From Bacteroidota bacterium (GTDB lineage Bacteria > Bacteroidota > Bacteroidia > J057): a DNA stretch of 6,235 nt. The position numbers were made by a program, and so were the translations under genes. The DNA lies in NCBI GenBank assembly GCA_963169475.1, contig CAUJFT010000169.1, positions 1 to 6,235 on the forward strand, read 5' to 3'. Under the pieces are notes generated by a model. It was not told where the DNA came from. It searched no databases and worked only from the letters and a program-made list of their open reading frames with translations. Below, piece after piece: positions 1 to 6,172 of this stretch (the first letter of the stretch is position 1; the number at the start of each line of letters is the position of its first letter).

Positions 1-1
1 T

Positions 2-415
2 ACTTGTACCCTTGAAAGGCTATTGTATCATAAGTGGTACAATGCAGGAAAAGAAATCGCACCTCACTATGATGTGCGTAAATTTTTGTCAAGTAAAGTG
101 AAGACTACGCACGCTCAATACATACTTAACTACCCGATTCAGGTAGCCGTATATAAAAATGATATGGAGGCAACGAAGATTTTATTAGCGTACGGAGCAA
201 ATCCCAACGTTCTTACTAATAGTAAAGGGAAAGATATATTTTTCGGAATCGGCAAGGAGAAAGGAGGGGATAATTATCGTAAAGAAAAAACCTGCTTGAT
301 GATAGCTCAAACTACGGAAATGAAAAATCTCATAGAAAAATATGGAGGGAAAACGGTATTTGCCTTGAAAATGGAAAGGGTATGGAAGCGCGTTAAAAAA
401 CTTTTTGGGTTTTAA
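2..415 (+). CDS. Ankyrin-repeat protein, 3' part (5' end outside window)
   Basis: The frame is open from base 2 to the TAA at 413-415, so this is the C-terminal ~137 residues of a longer protein. The first start-like codon, a TTG at 23, has coding frame before it and is not a credible start. One ankyrin repeat is clear at about bases 137-220: it begins YPIQVAVYKND, runs through the helix MEATKILLAYG and ends in the loop GANPNV. A second, degenerate final repeat reads TCLMIAQTTEMKNLIEKYGG (about 290-349). The two are separated by a Gly/Lys-rich insertion of roughly 20 residues. The tail is basic and aromatic (MERVWKRVKKLFGF). Ankyrin repeats bind proteins and have no catalytic role of their own. 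The partner, cellular location and full domain set cannot be told from this fragment. The ankyrin assignment is good; any specific function is unknown. Confidence 0.8.
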   Translation, partial: TCTLERLLYHKWYNAGKEIAPHYDVRKFLSSKVKTTHAQYILNYPIQVAVYKNDMEATKILLAYGANPNVLTNSKGKDIFFGIGKEKGGDNYRKEKTCLMIAQTTEMKNLIEKYGGKTVFALKMERVWKRVKKLFGF

Positions 416-438
416 AACCGGATACCCATTATTTTTTT
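407..438 (+). terminator. Possible weak intrinsic terminator of the ankyrin gene
   Basis: A 12-base perfect palindrome, GGTTTTAAAACC (408-419), overlaps the stop codon. A GGGT/ACCC pairing (407-410 with 424-427) can enclose it. A run of seven T follows at 432-438, only four bases after the ACCC arm. The stem is short, so it is a weak terminator at best, but the position at the end of the gene and the T-run fit. Confidence 0.3.
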
Positions 439-470
439 CTAAGGCAACATAAAAAACACTCCTTTTTTAC

Positions 471-647
471 ATGCTCGGATTAGATAATGCTGCCTCTTAC
501 TTTTTATCCAAAATAACAACGATTCCACTAATAGGGTTCGGTGTGTCATGTTTTGTTTTCGCTCAACATGACGGCGGCGGATTGGCTTCTTGTGTCGTTC
601 TGATAATTTTCAAGGCATTTACGCGCTACACTACTACCCAAATGTAA
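471..647 (+). CDS. Possible small membrane protein, 58 residues
   Basis: An ATG at 471 opens a 58-codon frame that ends with TAA at 645-647. The peptide starts MLGLDNAASYFLSK. It has two hydrophobic stretches, about residues 15-31 (ITTIPLIGFGVSCFVFA) and 38-50 (LASCVVLIIFKAF), joined by a short polar Q-H-D-G-G-G turn, and it ends in a polar tail (TRYTTTQM). This is the shape of a two-helix membrane hairpin. There is no Shine-Dalgarno sequence, which is normal for Bacteroidota and so uninformative. The ORF ends three bases before the -33 element of the pruA promoter. I do not recognise a family. An open frame of this length can arise by chance, so it stays a candidate. Confidence 0.3.
   Translation: MLGLDNAASYFLSKITTIPLIGFGVSCFVFAQHDGGGLASCVVLIIFKAFTRYTTTQM
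545..572 (+). repeat. 8-base inverted repeat inside the small ORF
   Basis: GTCATGTT (545-552) and AACATGAC (565-572) are perfect reverse complements around a 12-base loop, forming a hairpin with a G-C base pair at its foot. No T-run follows, so it is not an obvious terminator. It lies within the candidate 58-residue ORF and about 190 bases before pruA. It could be an RNA structure or a protein-binding site, or it could be chance. Confidence 0.3.
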
Positions 648-649
648 CC

Positions 650-680
650 TTTGCCGGATAGCATTAATTTTGTAATTTTG
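650..680 (+). promoter_or_regulatory. Bacteroidota-type promoter for pruA
   Basis: TTTG at 650-653 is followed after exactly 19 bases by TAATTTTG at 673-680. This matches the known Bacteroidota housekeeping consensus TTTG-N19-TAnnTTTG. Transcription would start near 686-690, leaving a leader of about 75 bases before the pruA ATG at 764. The -7 octamer is present twice in direct tandem (665-672 and 673-680); only the second copy has a -33 partner at the right distance. Confidence 0.6.
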
Positions 681-763
681 CGCCCGAAACTCTGTACCGG
701 AATATTTTTGATTTTTGGCACAGAGCCTATAAACTATTTATCCATAATTATATCATTACCAGT

Positions 764-2395
764 ATGTCAAATGCGATTTTTCAGGTACCAATGCCTTATA
801 ATGAGCCGGTAAAATCCTTTGCTCCGGGTTCTCCGGAAAGAGCGGCAGTAAAAGAAACCTTAGCCCAAATGTCCGCTTCCATAAAGGAAATTCCTATGTA
901 TATTGATGGAACTCCTGTCTTCACAGAGGAAAGGGTAGCGATTTCTCCCCCCCATAACCATCGTCATATTATTGGAAACTATTCAAAGGGAACTGCCGCC
1001 CATGTACAACAAGCAATTGAGGCTGCTCTTGCCGCAAAAAAAGCATGGGAGAATATGCCTTGGGAACAAAGAGTAGCAATTTTCCTAAAAGCGGCAGACC
1101 TTATGACTGGACCTTACCGCGCAAAAATGAATGCGGCTACGATGCTGGCACAATCCAAAAACATCTATCAAGCAGAGATTGATTGCGTATGCGAGATGGC
1201 AGATTTTTTTAGATTTAATGCCCATTATCTTACTCAAATTTATGCAGACCAGCCCTATTCTCCGAATGGGACTTGGAATCGTTTAGAATATCGCCCGTTG
1301 GAAGGATTTATATTTGCCCTAACACCCTTTAATTTTACCTCTATTGCCGGTAATCTCCCTTGCGCACCAGCTATGGCAGGCAACGTCTGTGTTTGGAAGC
1401 CGGCAGATGCTCAAATATATTCTGCTGCGGTGATTATGGAAATCTTAATAGAAGCAGGACTTCCTGCCGGAGTGATTAACTTAGTATATGTGGACGGACC
1501 CACCGCCGGAGAGGTGATTTTCTCGCATTCGGAGTTTGCAGGGCTTCACTTTACAGGTTCTACAGGAGTATTCCAACATTTATGGAAAACGATTGGAAAT
1601 AATATTTCAAGGTACAAAAGCTATCCAAGAATTGTGGGAGAAACCGGCGGAAAAGACTACATTTTTGCGCATAAAAGTGCTGATGCCGAAGCGGTAGCAG
1701 TCGCTATGTCAAGGGGAGCTTTTGAGTTTCAAGGGCAAAAATGCTCCGCCGCTTCAAGGGTATATTTAAGCGAGTCTATCTATGAAGCAGTGATGGAAAA
1801 AGTAATCTTACAGGTAAACTCCTTCAAAATGGGAGACCCCGCCGATTTTCGTAATTTTATCAACGCCGTAATAGATGAAAAAGCATTTGATAAAATCGCT
1901 TCTTATATTGACAGAGCGCACCAAGCTACAGATGCTAAGATTGTAGCAGGAGGAAAATATGATAAATCTAAGGGTTATTTTATCGAACCTACAATTATTG
2001 TAACTGAAAACCCTAAGTATTTGACCATGTGTGAAGAAATTTTTGGACCTGTACTCACAGTTTTTAAATACAAAGACGAAGCCTTAGAGGATACACTTTC
2101 ATTATTAAATGAAACAAGCCCCTATGCACTGACAGGAGCGGTTTTTTCTCAAGATAGATATGCCGTTCAGGCAATTTCCGATATTTTGCGCCACGCCGCG
2201 GGGAATTTCTATATCAACGACAAGCCCACAGGCGCAGTAGTAGGGCAGCAGCCTTTTGGAGGAGGGAGAGCATCAGGAACAAACGATAAAGCCGGCTCTT
2301 ACCTAAACCTGATTCGCTGGATTTCTCCCCGAACCATCAAGGAAACCCTTGTTCCTCCAGTGAGGTACGAATATCCTTTTATGGATGCCGAGTAA
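764..2395 (+). CDS. pruA: L-glutamate gamma-semialdehyde (1-pyrroline-5-carboxylate) dehydrogenase
   Basis: This enzyme oxidises glutamate gamma-semialdehyde, the open form of P5C, to L-glutamate using NAD+. It is the second step of proline breakdown, in the cytoplasm. The 543-residue length fits a stand-alone ALDH4-type P5CDH, with no fused proline dehydrogenase. Aldehyde dehydrogenase motifs appear in order: TPFNFTSIAGN with Asn190, WKPA with Lys212, FTGST (263-267), ETGGKD with general base Glu293, GQKCSAAS with nucleophile Cys327, EEIFGP (424-429) and PFGGGRASGTNDKAG (497-511). The 34-residue spacing from Glu293 to Cys327 matches that of the human enzyme as I recall it. The N-terminus (PYNEPVKSFAPGSPER) is typical of the family, supporting the ATG at 764. 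No Shine-Dalgarno sequence is visible. Proline dehydrogenase is not in the window. The gene converges on the sigma-54 activator, with 30 bases between the stop codons. No key residue is missing. Confidence 0.96.
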   Translation: MSNAIFQVPMPYNEPVKSFAPGSPERAAVKETLAQMSASIKEIPMYIDGTPVFTEERVAISPPHNHRHIIGNYSKGTAAHVQQAIEAALAAKKAWENMPWEQRVAIFLKAADLMTGPYRAKMNAATMLAQSKNIYQAEIDCVCEMADFFRFNAHYLTQIYADQPYSPNGTWNRLEYRPLEGFIFALTPFNFTSIAGNLPCAPAMAGNVCVWKPADAQIYSAAVIMEILIEAGLPAGVINLVYVDGPTAGEVIFSHSEFAGLHFTGSTGVFQHLWKTIGNNISRYKSYPRIVGETGGKDYIFAHKSADAEAVAVAMSRGAFEFQGQKCSAASRVYLSESIYEAVMEKVILQVNSFKMGDPADFRNFINAVIDEKAFDKIASYIDRAHQATDAKIVAGGKYDKSKGYFIEPTIIVTENPKYLTMCEEIFGPVLTVFKYKDEALEDTLSLLNETSPYALTGAVFSQDRYAVQAISDILRHAAGNFYINDKPTGAVVGQQPFGGGRASGTNDKAGSYLNLIRWISPRTIKETLVPPVRYEYPFMDAE

Positions 2396-2407
2396 AAGAT
2401 TCTACAC

Positions 2408-2462
2408 TTACCGCAAAATCAATCCCTACAACTCAATCCCGTAGTTTTTGATTTTGCGGTAA
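2408..2462. terminator. Long inverted repeat at the convergent 3' ends, possible bidirectional terminator
   Basis: A perfect 15-base inverted repeat (2408-2422 with 2448-2462, left arm TTACCGCAAAATCAA) surrounds a shorter CTAC/GTAG stem (2426-2429 with 2441-2444). The two stems are separated by a symmetric 3x3 internal loop, and the apical loop is 11 bases. It starts 12 bases after the pruA stop and contains the stop and last ~11 codons of the opposing gene. The convergent position and stem length suggest a bidirectional terminator. Neither side has a convincing T-run right after the stem, so rho-independent action is uncertain. Confidence 0.5.
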
Positions 2463-3670
2463 AGGGTACGTTCAGAAATTCCCAACTCATGCGCAGCTTT
2501 TTTTCGATTATCATGATGTTTCCTAAGGGCGCGTAAAATCATTTCCTTTTCTTTCTTTTCTAAGGAGAGAGACTCTTCTAATATAGGTATATTCTTATGG
2601 GTTTTGCGCGAAGTGTGAATCACTTCTGGCTGATTACTTTTTTGAGAGGATTCGGTATAAATAAAAGGGCTATCCCATTCGGAGTCCTCTCTTTCTTCTT
2701 CGTCTTCGATACGGAGAGGTTCTCTGTTTTTCATTCCCATAAACACCATCTTTTTAACATCAGTAATTTCCTTTCGTAAGTCATAGATGAGCTGATAAAG
2801 TAATTCTACCTCTTTGCCGGAAGTGCTTTCGGTTTCTTCTCCTCCTACTCCGGATTGTCGCGCTCTAACGAGGCTTGGTAGATAATTTTCTCGAATAAGA
2901 AGACTTTGCTGAAGAACCTCCCCCGTTATGGTTGTACCTTTAATAAGAACCGTGAGTTTCTCCGCCAAATTCCGAAGTTCCCGCACATTTCCTGGCCAGC
3001 GATATTTGTAAAGCAACTCCGTAGCCTCTGCGTTTAGTTCTACCGGCTCCCGATGGTACTTCCCCGCAAATTCAATGGCAAAATAGTTGAACAATAACTC
3101 AATATCTTCTCCTCTTTCTATCAACGAAGGCACATTCAGGGTAACGGTGTTGAGCCTGAAAAATAAATCCTCCCGAAACTTACCTTTATGAATAAGGTCT
3201 ATTAAATTTTTGTTAGTCGCTGCCACTACCCTCACATTCGCTTTTCTAATTTTGCTGGAACCTACACGTAGATATTCCCCGTTTTCCAATAGCCTTAGTA
3301 AGCGTGATTGTGTAGCCAAAGGCATTTCTGCGATTTCATCTAAAAAGATAGTTCCTCCTTCTACTTCCTCAAAATACCCCTTTCGTGCTTCATAAGCAGA
3401 GGTAAAAGAGCCTTTTTCATGCCCAAAAAGTTCAGAATCTATTGTTCCTTCCGGTATTGCACCGCAGTTAATAGCAATAAATGGCTCATGTTTTCTGCGG
3501 CTATATTGATGAATAATTCTTGAAAAAACATCTTTCCCCGTACCGTTTGCTCCATAGATTAGGACAGAAACATCCGTTGGCGCAACTTGTACAGCGACCT
3601 CTACTGCTTGATTGAGCGGTCTGCAATTACCGATAATTCTGAATTGTTGTTTTACTTGTTGAATCGTCAT
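2426..3670 (-). CDS. Sigma-54-dependent transcriptional activator, AAA+ plus Fis-type HTH, no sensor domain
   Basis: A bacterial enhancer-binding protein: it hydrolyses ATP to remodel sigma-54 RNA polymerase at -24/-12 promoters. The AAA+ core starts almost at the N-terminus: Walker A GANGTGKD (40-47), the sigma-54-contact loop GSFTSA (87-92), Walker B GGTIFLDE (105-112), sensor I AATN (150-153), arginine-finger region FREDLFFRLN (165-174, Arg166 and Arg172) and sensor II WPGNVRELRN (225-234). A charged linker with a likely coiled coil (about 288-313) leads to a Fis-type helix-turn-helix (about 368-410, with KKAAHELGISERTLYRKI). No receiver, GAF or PAS domain precedes the core, so control must come from expression level, a partner or the linker. 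The contact loop deviates from GAFTGA at positions 2 and 5; the key Phe and Thr remain. The start ATG is the only one after the in-frame stop at 3716-3718. Neighbours give no hint of its regulon, and I see no good -24/-12 promoter in the window. Confidence 0.93.
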   Translation of the reverse strand: MTIQQVKQQFRIIGNCRPLNQAVEVAVQVAPTDVSVLIYGANGTGKDVFSRIIHQYSRRKHEPFIAINCGAIPEGTIDSELFGHEKGSFTSAYEARKGYFEEVEGGTIFLDEIAEMPLATQSRLLRLLENGEYLRVGSSKIRKANVRVVAATNKNLIDLIHKGKFREDLFFRLNTVTLNVPSLIERGEDIELLFNYFAIEFAGKYHREPVELNAEATELLYKYRWPGNVRELRNLAEKLTVLIKGTTITGEVLQQSLLIRENYLPSLVRARQSGVGGEETESTSGKEVELLYQLIYDLRKEITDVKKMVFMGMKNREPLRIEDEEEREDSEWDSPFIYTESSQKSNQPEVIHTSRKTHKNIPILEESLSLEKKEKEMILRALRKHHDNRKKAAHELGISERTLYRKIKNYGIEL

Positions 3671-3723
3671 TCTTAATATATTTGGGGTTAGGGGTGCCTC
3701 TATAAATAATATAAGCTATATAC

Positions 3724-3743
3724 TGACAATTTGTCATAATTGT
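3724..3743. promoter_or_regulatory. Palindromic operator candidate upstream of the sigma-54 activator
   Basis: TGACAATTTGTCA (3724-3736) is two perfect 6-base arms around one central base. It overlaps a second inverted pair, ACAATT (3726-3731) with AATTGT (3738-3743). It lies 54 bases before the start codon of the activator gene, a position suited to an operator for that gene. The binding protein is unknown; an AT-rich palindrome can also be chance. Confidence 0.35.
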
Positions 3744-3794
3744 TTGGCAAAGGACTAAAATGAAGAGATAAAGGCACTTTTTTGTTTTAATACG

Positions 3795-3831
3795 CTAAGT
3801 AGTTCTTAGTTTTTAATTACAAGTTCTTAGT
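3795..3831. repeat. Direct repeat AGTTCTTAGT, 21-base period
   Basis: AGTTCTTAGT occurs at 3801-3810 and again at 3822-3831. The start-to-start distance is 21 bases, two turns of the helix, so both copies face the same side of the DNA. The first copy also forms a small hairpin with CTAAG at 3795-3799 (partner CTTAG 3805-3809). It lies in the divergent region between the sigma-54 activator and comF. This arrangement is typical of a regulator site, but no regulator can be named. Confidence 0.3.
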
Positions 3832-3842
3832 ATATACAAATA

Positions 3843-3873
3843 ATTGTTTATCAGCTTTTTAGCTAAAAACAAT
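3843..3873. repeat. Hairpin-forming inverted repeat in the divergent region
   Basis: ATTGTTT (3843-3849) pairs with AAACAAT (3867-3873), and an inner AGCT/AGCT stem (3853-3856 with 3861-3864) closes a TTTT loop. The two stems are separated by a 3/2 internal loop. The same stretch contains a 14-base perfect palindrome, TTTTTAGCTAAAAA (3856-3869). No gene ends nearby on either strand, so it is not an obvious terminator. It is either a DNA-binding site or chance in AT-rich DNA. Confidence 0.3.
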
Positions 3874-3924
3874 ATCATAAACTAATTTCAAACCAGTACT
3901 TATCCCTACGCATCTGTAAATATA

Positions 3925-3955
3925 TTTCCGTGTTTCTCTTTTTTTACTACCTTTG
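3925..3955 (+). promoter_or_regulatory. Bacteroidota-type promoter for comF
   Basis: TACCTTTG at 3948-3955 is a full match to the TAnnTTTG -7 element. Exactly 19 bases upstream is TTTC (3925-3928), three of four bases of the TTTG -33 element. Transcription would start near 3961-3965, giving a leader of about 120 bases before the comF ATG at 4083. A TTG-N16-TATAAT arrangement further down (3977-4004) resembles an E. coli promoter, but that form is not the rule in this phylum. Confidence 0.55.
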
Positions 3956-3965
3956 TATTGTAACG

Positions 3966-3992
3966 TTGAGGATAAGTTGTCTTCAATTTTTT
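3966..3992 (+). terminator. Terminator-like hairpin in the comF leader (possible attenuator)
   Basis: TTGAGGA (3966-3972) pairs with TCTTCAA (3980-3986), seven pairs including one G-U wobble, around a 7-base loop. Six T follow directly at 3987-3992. This is the shape of a weak rho-independent terminator. It would fall only a few bases after the transcription start predicted from the 3925-3955 promoter and about 90 bases before the comF start codon. It could attenuate comF, stop upstream read-through ahead of another promoter, or be chance. Confidence 0.4.
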
Positions 3993-4082
3993 CTCATCTA
4001 TAATTTACAAAACCAGCTATTGCTCTCATTCTACAACTAAGTAGTAGGTCGTATTTATCTCATAATGTAAGACTGCAAGAAA

Positions 4083-4769
4083 ATGACAAAGGATTTTATA
4101 AGGTTAATTTTTCATGAGGGCTGCCATGCTTGTGGTCGTCCGCTTACTGTTCAGGAAAAAGAGGTGTGTTTTCGTTGTTTTTCGCAGATGGAAGAGACAA
4201 GTTATCATCTTAATGCCAAAGACAATCCTTTGTACTATCGTTTTGCGGGAAAAGTTCCTTTGGAGGGCGTTTCTAGCTTGTTTTTTTTTGATAAAAAAGG
4301 AATCATACAAAAGCTGCTCCATACCCTAAAATACAGAGATTTTCCGGAAGTGGGCAATATCATGGGACAGTATTGGGGCGAAACCCTTAAAGGAAGTGCT
4401 TTCTTGGAAGGAATAGAAACAATTATCCCCGTTCCGCTTCACAGAAGAAAAGAAAGGGTACGCGGGTATAATCAGTCCGTAAAAATAGCAGAGGGATTAG
4501 GAAAAGTACTGGGACTACCCTTTGATAACGAACTTATCCGCAGGATTCGTAAAACGGAGACACAAGCATTAAAATCGCGATTAGATAGGTGGATAAATGT
4601 AGCAGATGCATTTGTAGTAGAAAAACCTACTCCCAAAGGCGTACTGGTTATTGATGATGTCATTACAACGGGTTCCACAGTTGAGGCATGTCTCCGCGCA
4701 CTGATGCAAACAGCGAACCCTCCCCAAATTATAAAAGTAGGGTGCTTGGCTACAAAGCGAGTATTTTGA
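4083..4769 (+). CDS. comF: ComF family phosphoribosyltransferase-like protein
   Basis: A complete ComF/GntX-type protein of 228 residues, the usual size. The N-terminus has a zinc-ribbon-like cysteine set: Cys14 and Cys17 (CHAC), Cys29 and Cys32 (CFRC). The middle carries the family motif PVPLHRRKERVRGYNQS (116-132). The C-terminal type I phosphoribosyltransferase fold is marked by VLVIDDVITTGST (187-199), the PRPP-binding loop with its paired aspartates. In naturally competent bacteria ComF helps bring in single-stranded DNA; its cytoplasmic biochemical role is not settled, and many non-competent bacteria carry it. No other competence gene is in the window, so a competence role is inference. 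The ATG at 4083 is the first start after an in-frame stop at 4068-4070. The gene appears to be a single-gene unit, with the putative promoter and hairpin upstream. All expected motifs are intact. Confidence 0.92.
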   Translation: MTKDFIRLIFHEGCHACGRPLTVQEKEVCFRCFSQMEETSYHLNAKDNPLYYRFAGKVPLEGVSSLFFFDKKGIIQKLLHTLKYRDFPEVGNIMGQYWGETLKGSAFLEGIETIIPVPLHRRKERVRGYNQSVKIAEGLGKVLGLPFDNELIRRIRKTETQALKSRLDRWINVADAFVVEKPTPKGVLVIDDVITTGSTVEACLRALMQTANPPQIIKVGCLATKRVF

Positions 4770-5027
4770 AGGAATAAAAGTTCGTAAGCGGCTAATTTTA
4801 GGTAAATAGCGAATAGTAGAAAATGACTAACATATAATAAGATTAAATAATTAATAGTCAATCTTTTAAATGACAAATATTGACTTAGTTTTTTACTAAC
4901 TTATAGTTGTAATTCCTAAAACATAATGCTAAATATACCTTTTCCATGTAAAAAATAGAATGTAGCGTTACACTTATGGGAGCCGTTGTGATTTTAAAGG
5001 ATATACAAAATAATATTCTCTAATGCC

Positions 5028-5044
5028 TAAAAGTGCTTCTTTTA
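5028..5044 (-). terminator. Small hairpin at the 3' end of the OmpA-type gene
   Basis: TAAAAG (5028-5033) and CTTTTA (5039-5044) form a perfect 6-base stem with a 5-base loop, overlapping the stop codon of the minus-strand gene. The stem is nearly all A-T and no T-run follows on the minus strand, so termination here is doubtful. It is the best hairpin at this end of the 4770-5041 gap, which otherwise shows only weak AT-rich repeats and no ORF of note. Confidence 0.2.
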
Positions 5045-6172
5045 CTTAGCAATAATCACAAACTCTACCCTTCTATTTTTCCTTTGAAGTTCGGGGTTTG
5101 TATCTAAGGTAATTTGCTTATTGATGTCTCCTGCTGCGGCTAATACACGGTCTTCTTTAATCCCTCTCTTGACTAAATATGATTTTACGGCGGCAGCTCT
5201 ATTCAAAGAAAGGTTGCCTTTATCTGTTCCGTCATCTTGAAAACTCGCATATCCGTATAAGGTAACTTTCACCTTTGGGTTTATTTTCATAAAGGTAGCA
5301 AAACGCTCTAACTCCGAAAAGGATTCGGGAGCGGGGTGAGGGTCTGCTGAATTGAAATATACTTTGGATAAATTTACCGTCATTCCTTCTGTTATGGCTT
5401 CCATTTCTATGTTGCGTTTGATTACCGGATTAGGTTTTGAAGCCAGAATTTCAAGGTTTAAATCTCCTCCATAAAATAAGAATCCGGGTTTAAGCGTAAC
5501 AAAACTAACATTTCCTTTTTTGGGAAGCACCATAAGATATTCTCCGTTATCAGGATTTGTAGAAACGGCTTGTAGAGAATCAAGGGTTTCACTATTGATA
5601 AGTTTCAGATATACTTTCATCGGCTTACGGGTGGTTTTGTCAATGACTACCCCTGTTAAGGTAGGCGTAGAGGCTTCTTTTGAGGCGGAGTCCTTTGTAC
5701 AAGTTAGCCAAATATCATATTTACCACTATGCTCCATTAGTTGGGCGGCATGATTAGTAAGTTCTGAATTTCCGATACTTAAAAATTGTCCAGGGGCGAT
5801 TTCTGCGGAGGCATAAAGAAAATCTTTTTTATCATAGCCTCCGGTTTTCAGCCATTTCTTTTTACCCTTATTATCTGTTTTGAGCAAAAATCCATCAAAA
5901 CCGCCCTTCGTTGTACCTATGTCTCCGTCTTTGGACTGCGTAGGTCCCGTTAATAAAAATCCTCCATCGGTAGTTTTTATCAAGTTTGTAGCACCTTCTT
6001 GTTTTGTGCCTCCATACAAATGACTAAATTCTGTATCTCCATTTTTATCAATCTGAAAGAGCCAAATATCCCCTAGTCCTTGTTGTGAGGTATAGGCTCC
6101 GGTTTGTGAAAAAGTAGTGCCTGCGATAGTGAGGGTAGAGTCGTTCGGATTAAAAAAACAATGTTTTGGTTC
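5042..6172 (-). CDS. OmpA-family envelope protein with repeat and carboxypeptidase-regulatory-like domains, 5' end missing or broken
   Basis: The visible part reads, from the N-terminal side: beta-propeller-like repeats (about 6160-5740), in which a unit with GDIWLFQIDKNGD and YGGTKQEGATNL is followed by one with FDGFLLKTDNKGK; a carboxypeptidase-regulatory-like beta domain (about 5662-5405, TGVVIDKTTRKPMKVYLKL); and a C-terminal OmpA-like domain (about 5386-5044, ending RKNRRVEFVI). OmpA-like domains usually anchor envelope proteins to peptidoglycan. The domain order recalls PorE (PG1058) of the type IX secretion system, which also has an N-terminal TPR, but many Bacteroidota OmpA proteins share it, so this is only a resemblance. 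The frame has no ATG, GTG or TTG before a TTG at 6017-6019, yet repeat-like coding continues upstream to a TAA at 6173-6175, so 6019 is not the true start. The missing 5' part is probably out of frame, beyond an A-run at 6152-6158. The position of the usual diaminopimelate-binding Asp is Ser (5243-5245); the Arg partner is kept (5198-5200). Confidence 0.8.
   Translation of the reverse strand, partial: EPKHCFFNPNDSTLTIAGTTFSQTGAYTSQQGLGDIWLFQIDKNGDTEFSHLYGGTKQEGATNLIKTTDGGFLLTGPTQSKDGDIGTTKGGFDGFLLKTDNKGKKKWLKTGGYDKKDFLYASAEIAPGQFLSIGNSELTNHAAQLMEHSGKYDIWLTCTKDSASKEASTPTLTGVVIDKTTRKPMKVYLKLINSETLDSLQAVSTNPDNGEYLMVLPKKGNVSFVTLKPGFLFYGGDLNLEILASKPNPVIKRNIEMEAITEGMTVNLSKVYFNSADPHPAPESFSELERFATFMKINPKVKVTLYGYASFQDDGTDKGNLSLNRAAAVKSYLVKRGIKEDRVLAAAGDINKQITLDTNPELQRKNRRVEFVIIAK

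Noticed and set aside
23..415. Complete small gene starting at TTG 23
   Set aside because: The frame is open upstream to the window edge and the ankyrin fold needs more N-terminal sequence, so this is the tail of a longer gene, not a complete one.
715..721. TTGGCAC, resembling a sigma-54 -24 element upstream of pruA
   Set aside because: The required GC of the -12 element is absent at the correct distance; the Bacteroidota-type promoter at 650-680 explains the gene better.
948..954. Run of seven C in pruA as a possible frameshift
   Set aside because: The reading frame and family motifs continue intact on both sides, so the gene is not disrupted here.
3744..3752. TTGGCA-like sigma-54 half-site near the activator gene
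   Set aside because: No TTGC-type -12 element follows at the right spacing on either strand.
4472..4876. 134-residue ORF on the minus strand across comF
   Set aside because: It is mostly antisense to comF, which has clear family motifs, and its own translation shows no domain.
4839..4899. AT-rich inverted repeats (AAGATT/AATCTT; TTAGT-T5-ACTAA) as the comF terminator
   Set aside because: The stems are only 5-6 pairs, almost all A-T, and lack a following T-run; such pairings are expected by chance in this composition.
5042..6019. Complete 325-residue gene starting at TTG 6019
   Set aside because: Repeat-type coding sequence continues upstream in the same frame for about 50 codons, and the putative start falls in the middle of a repeat unit without any signal peptide.
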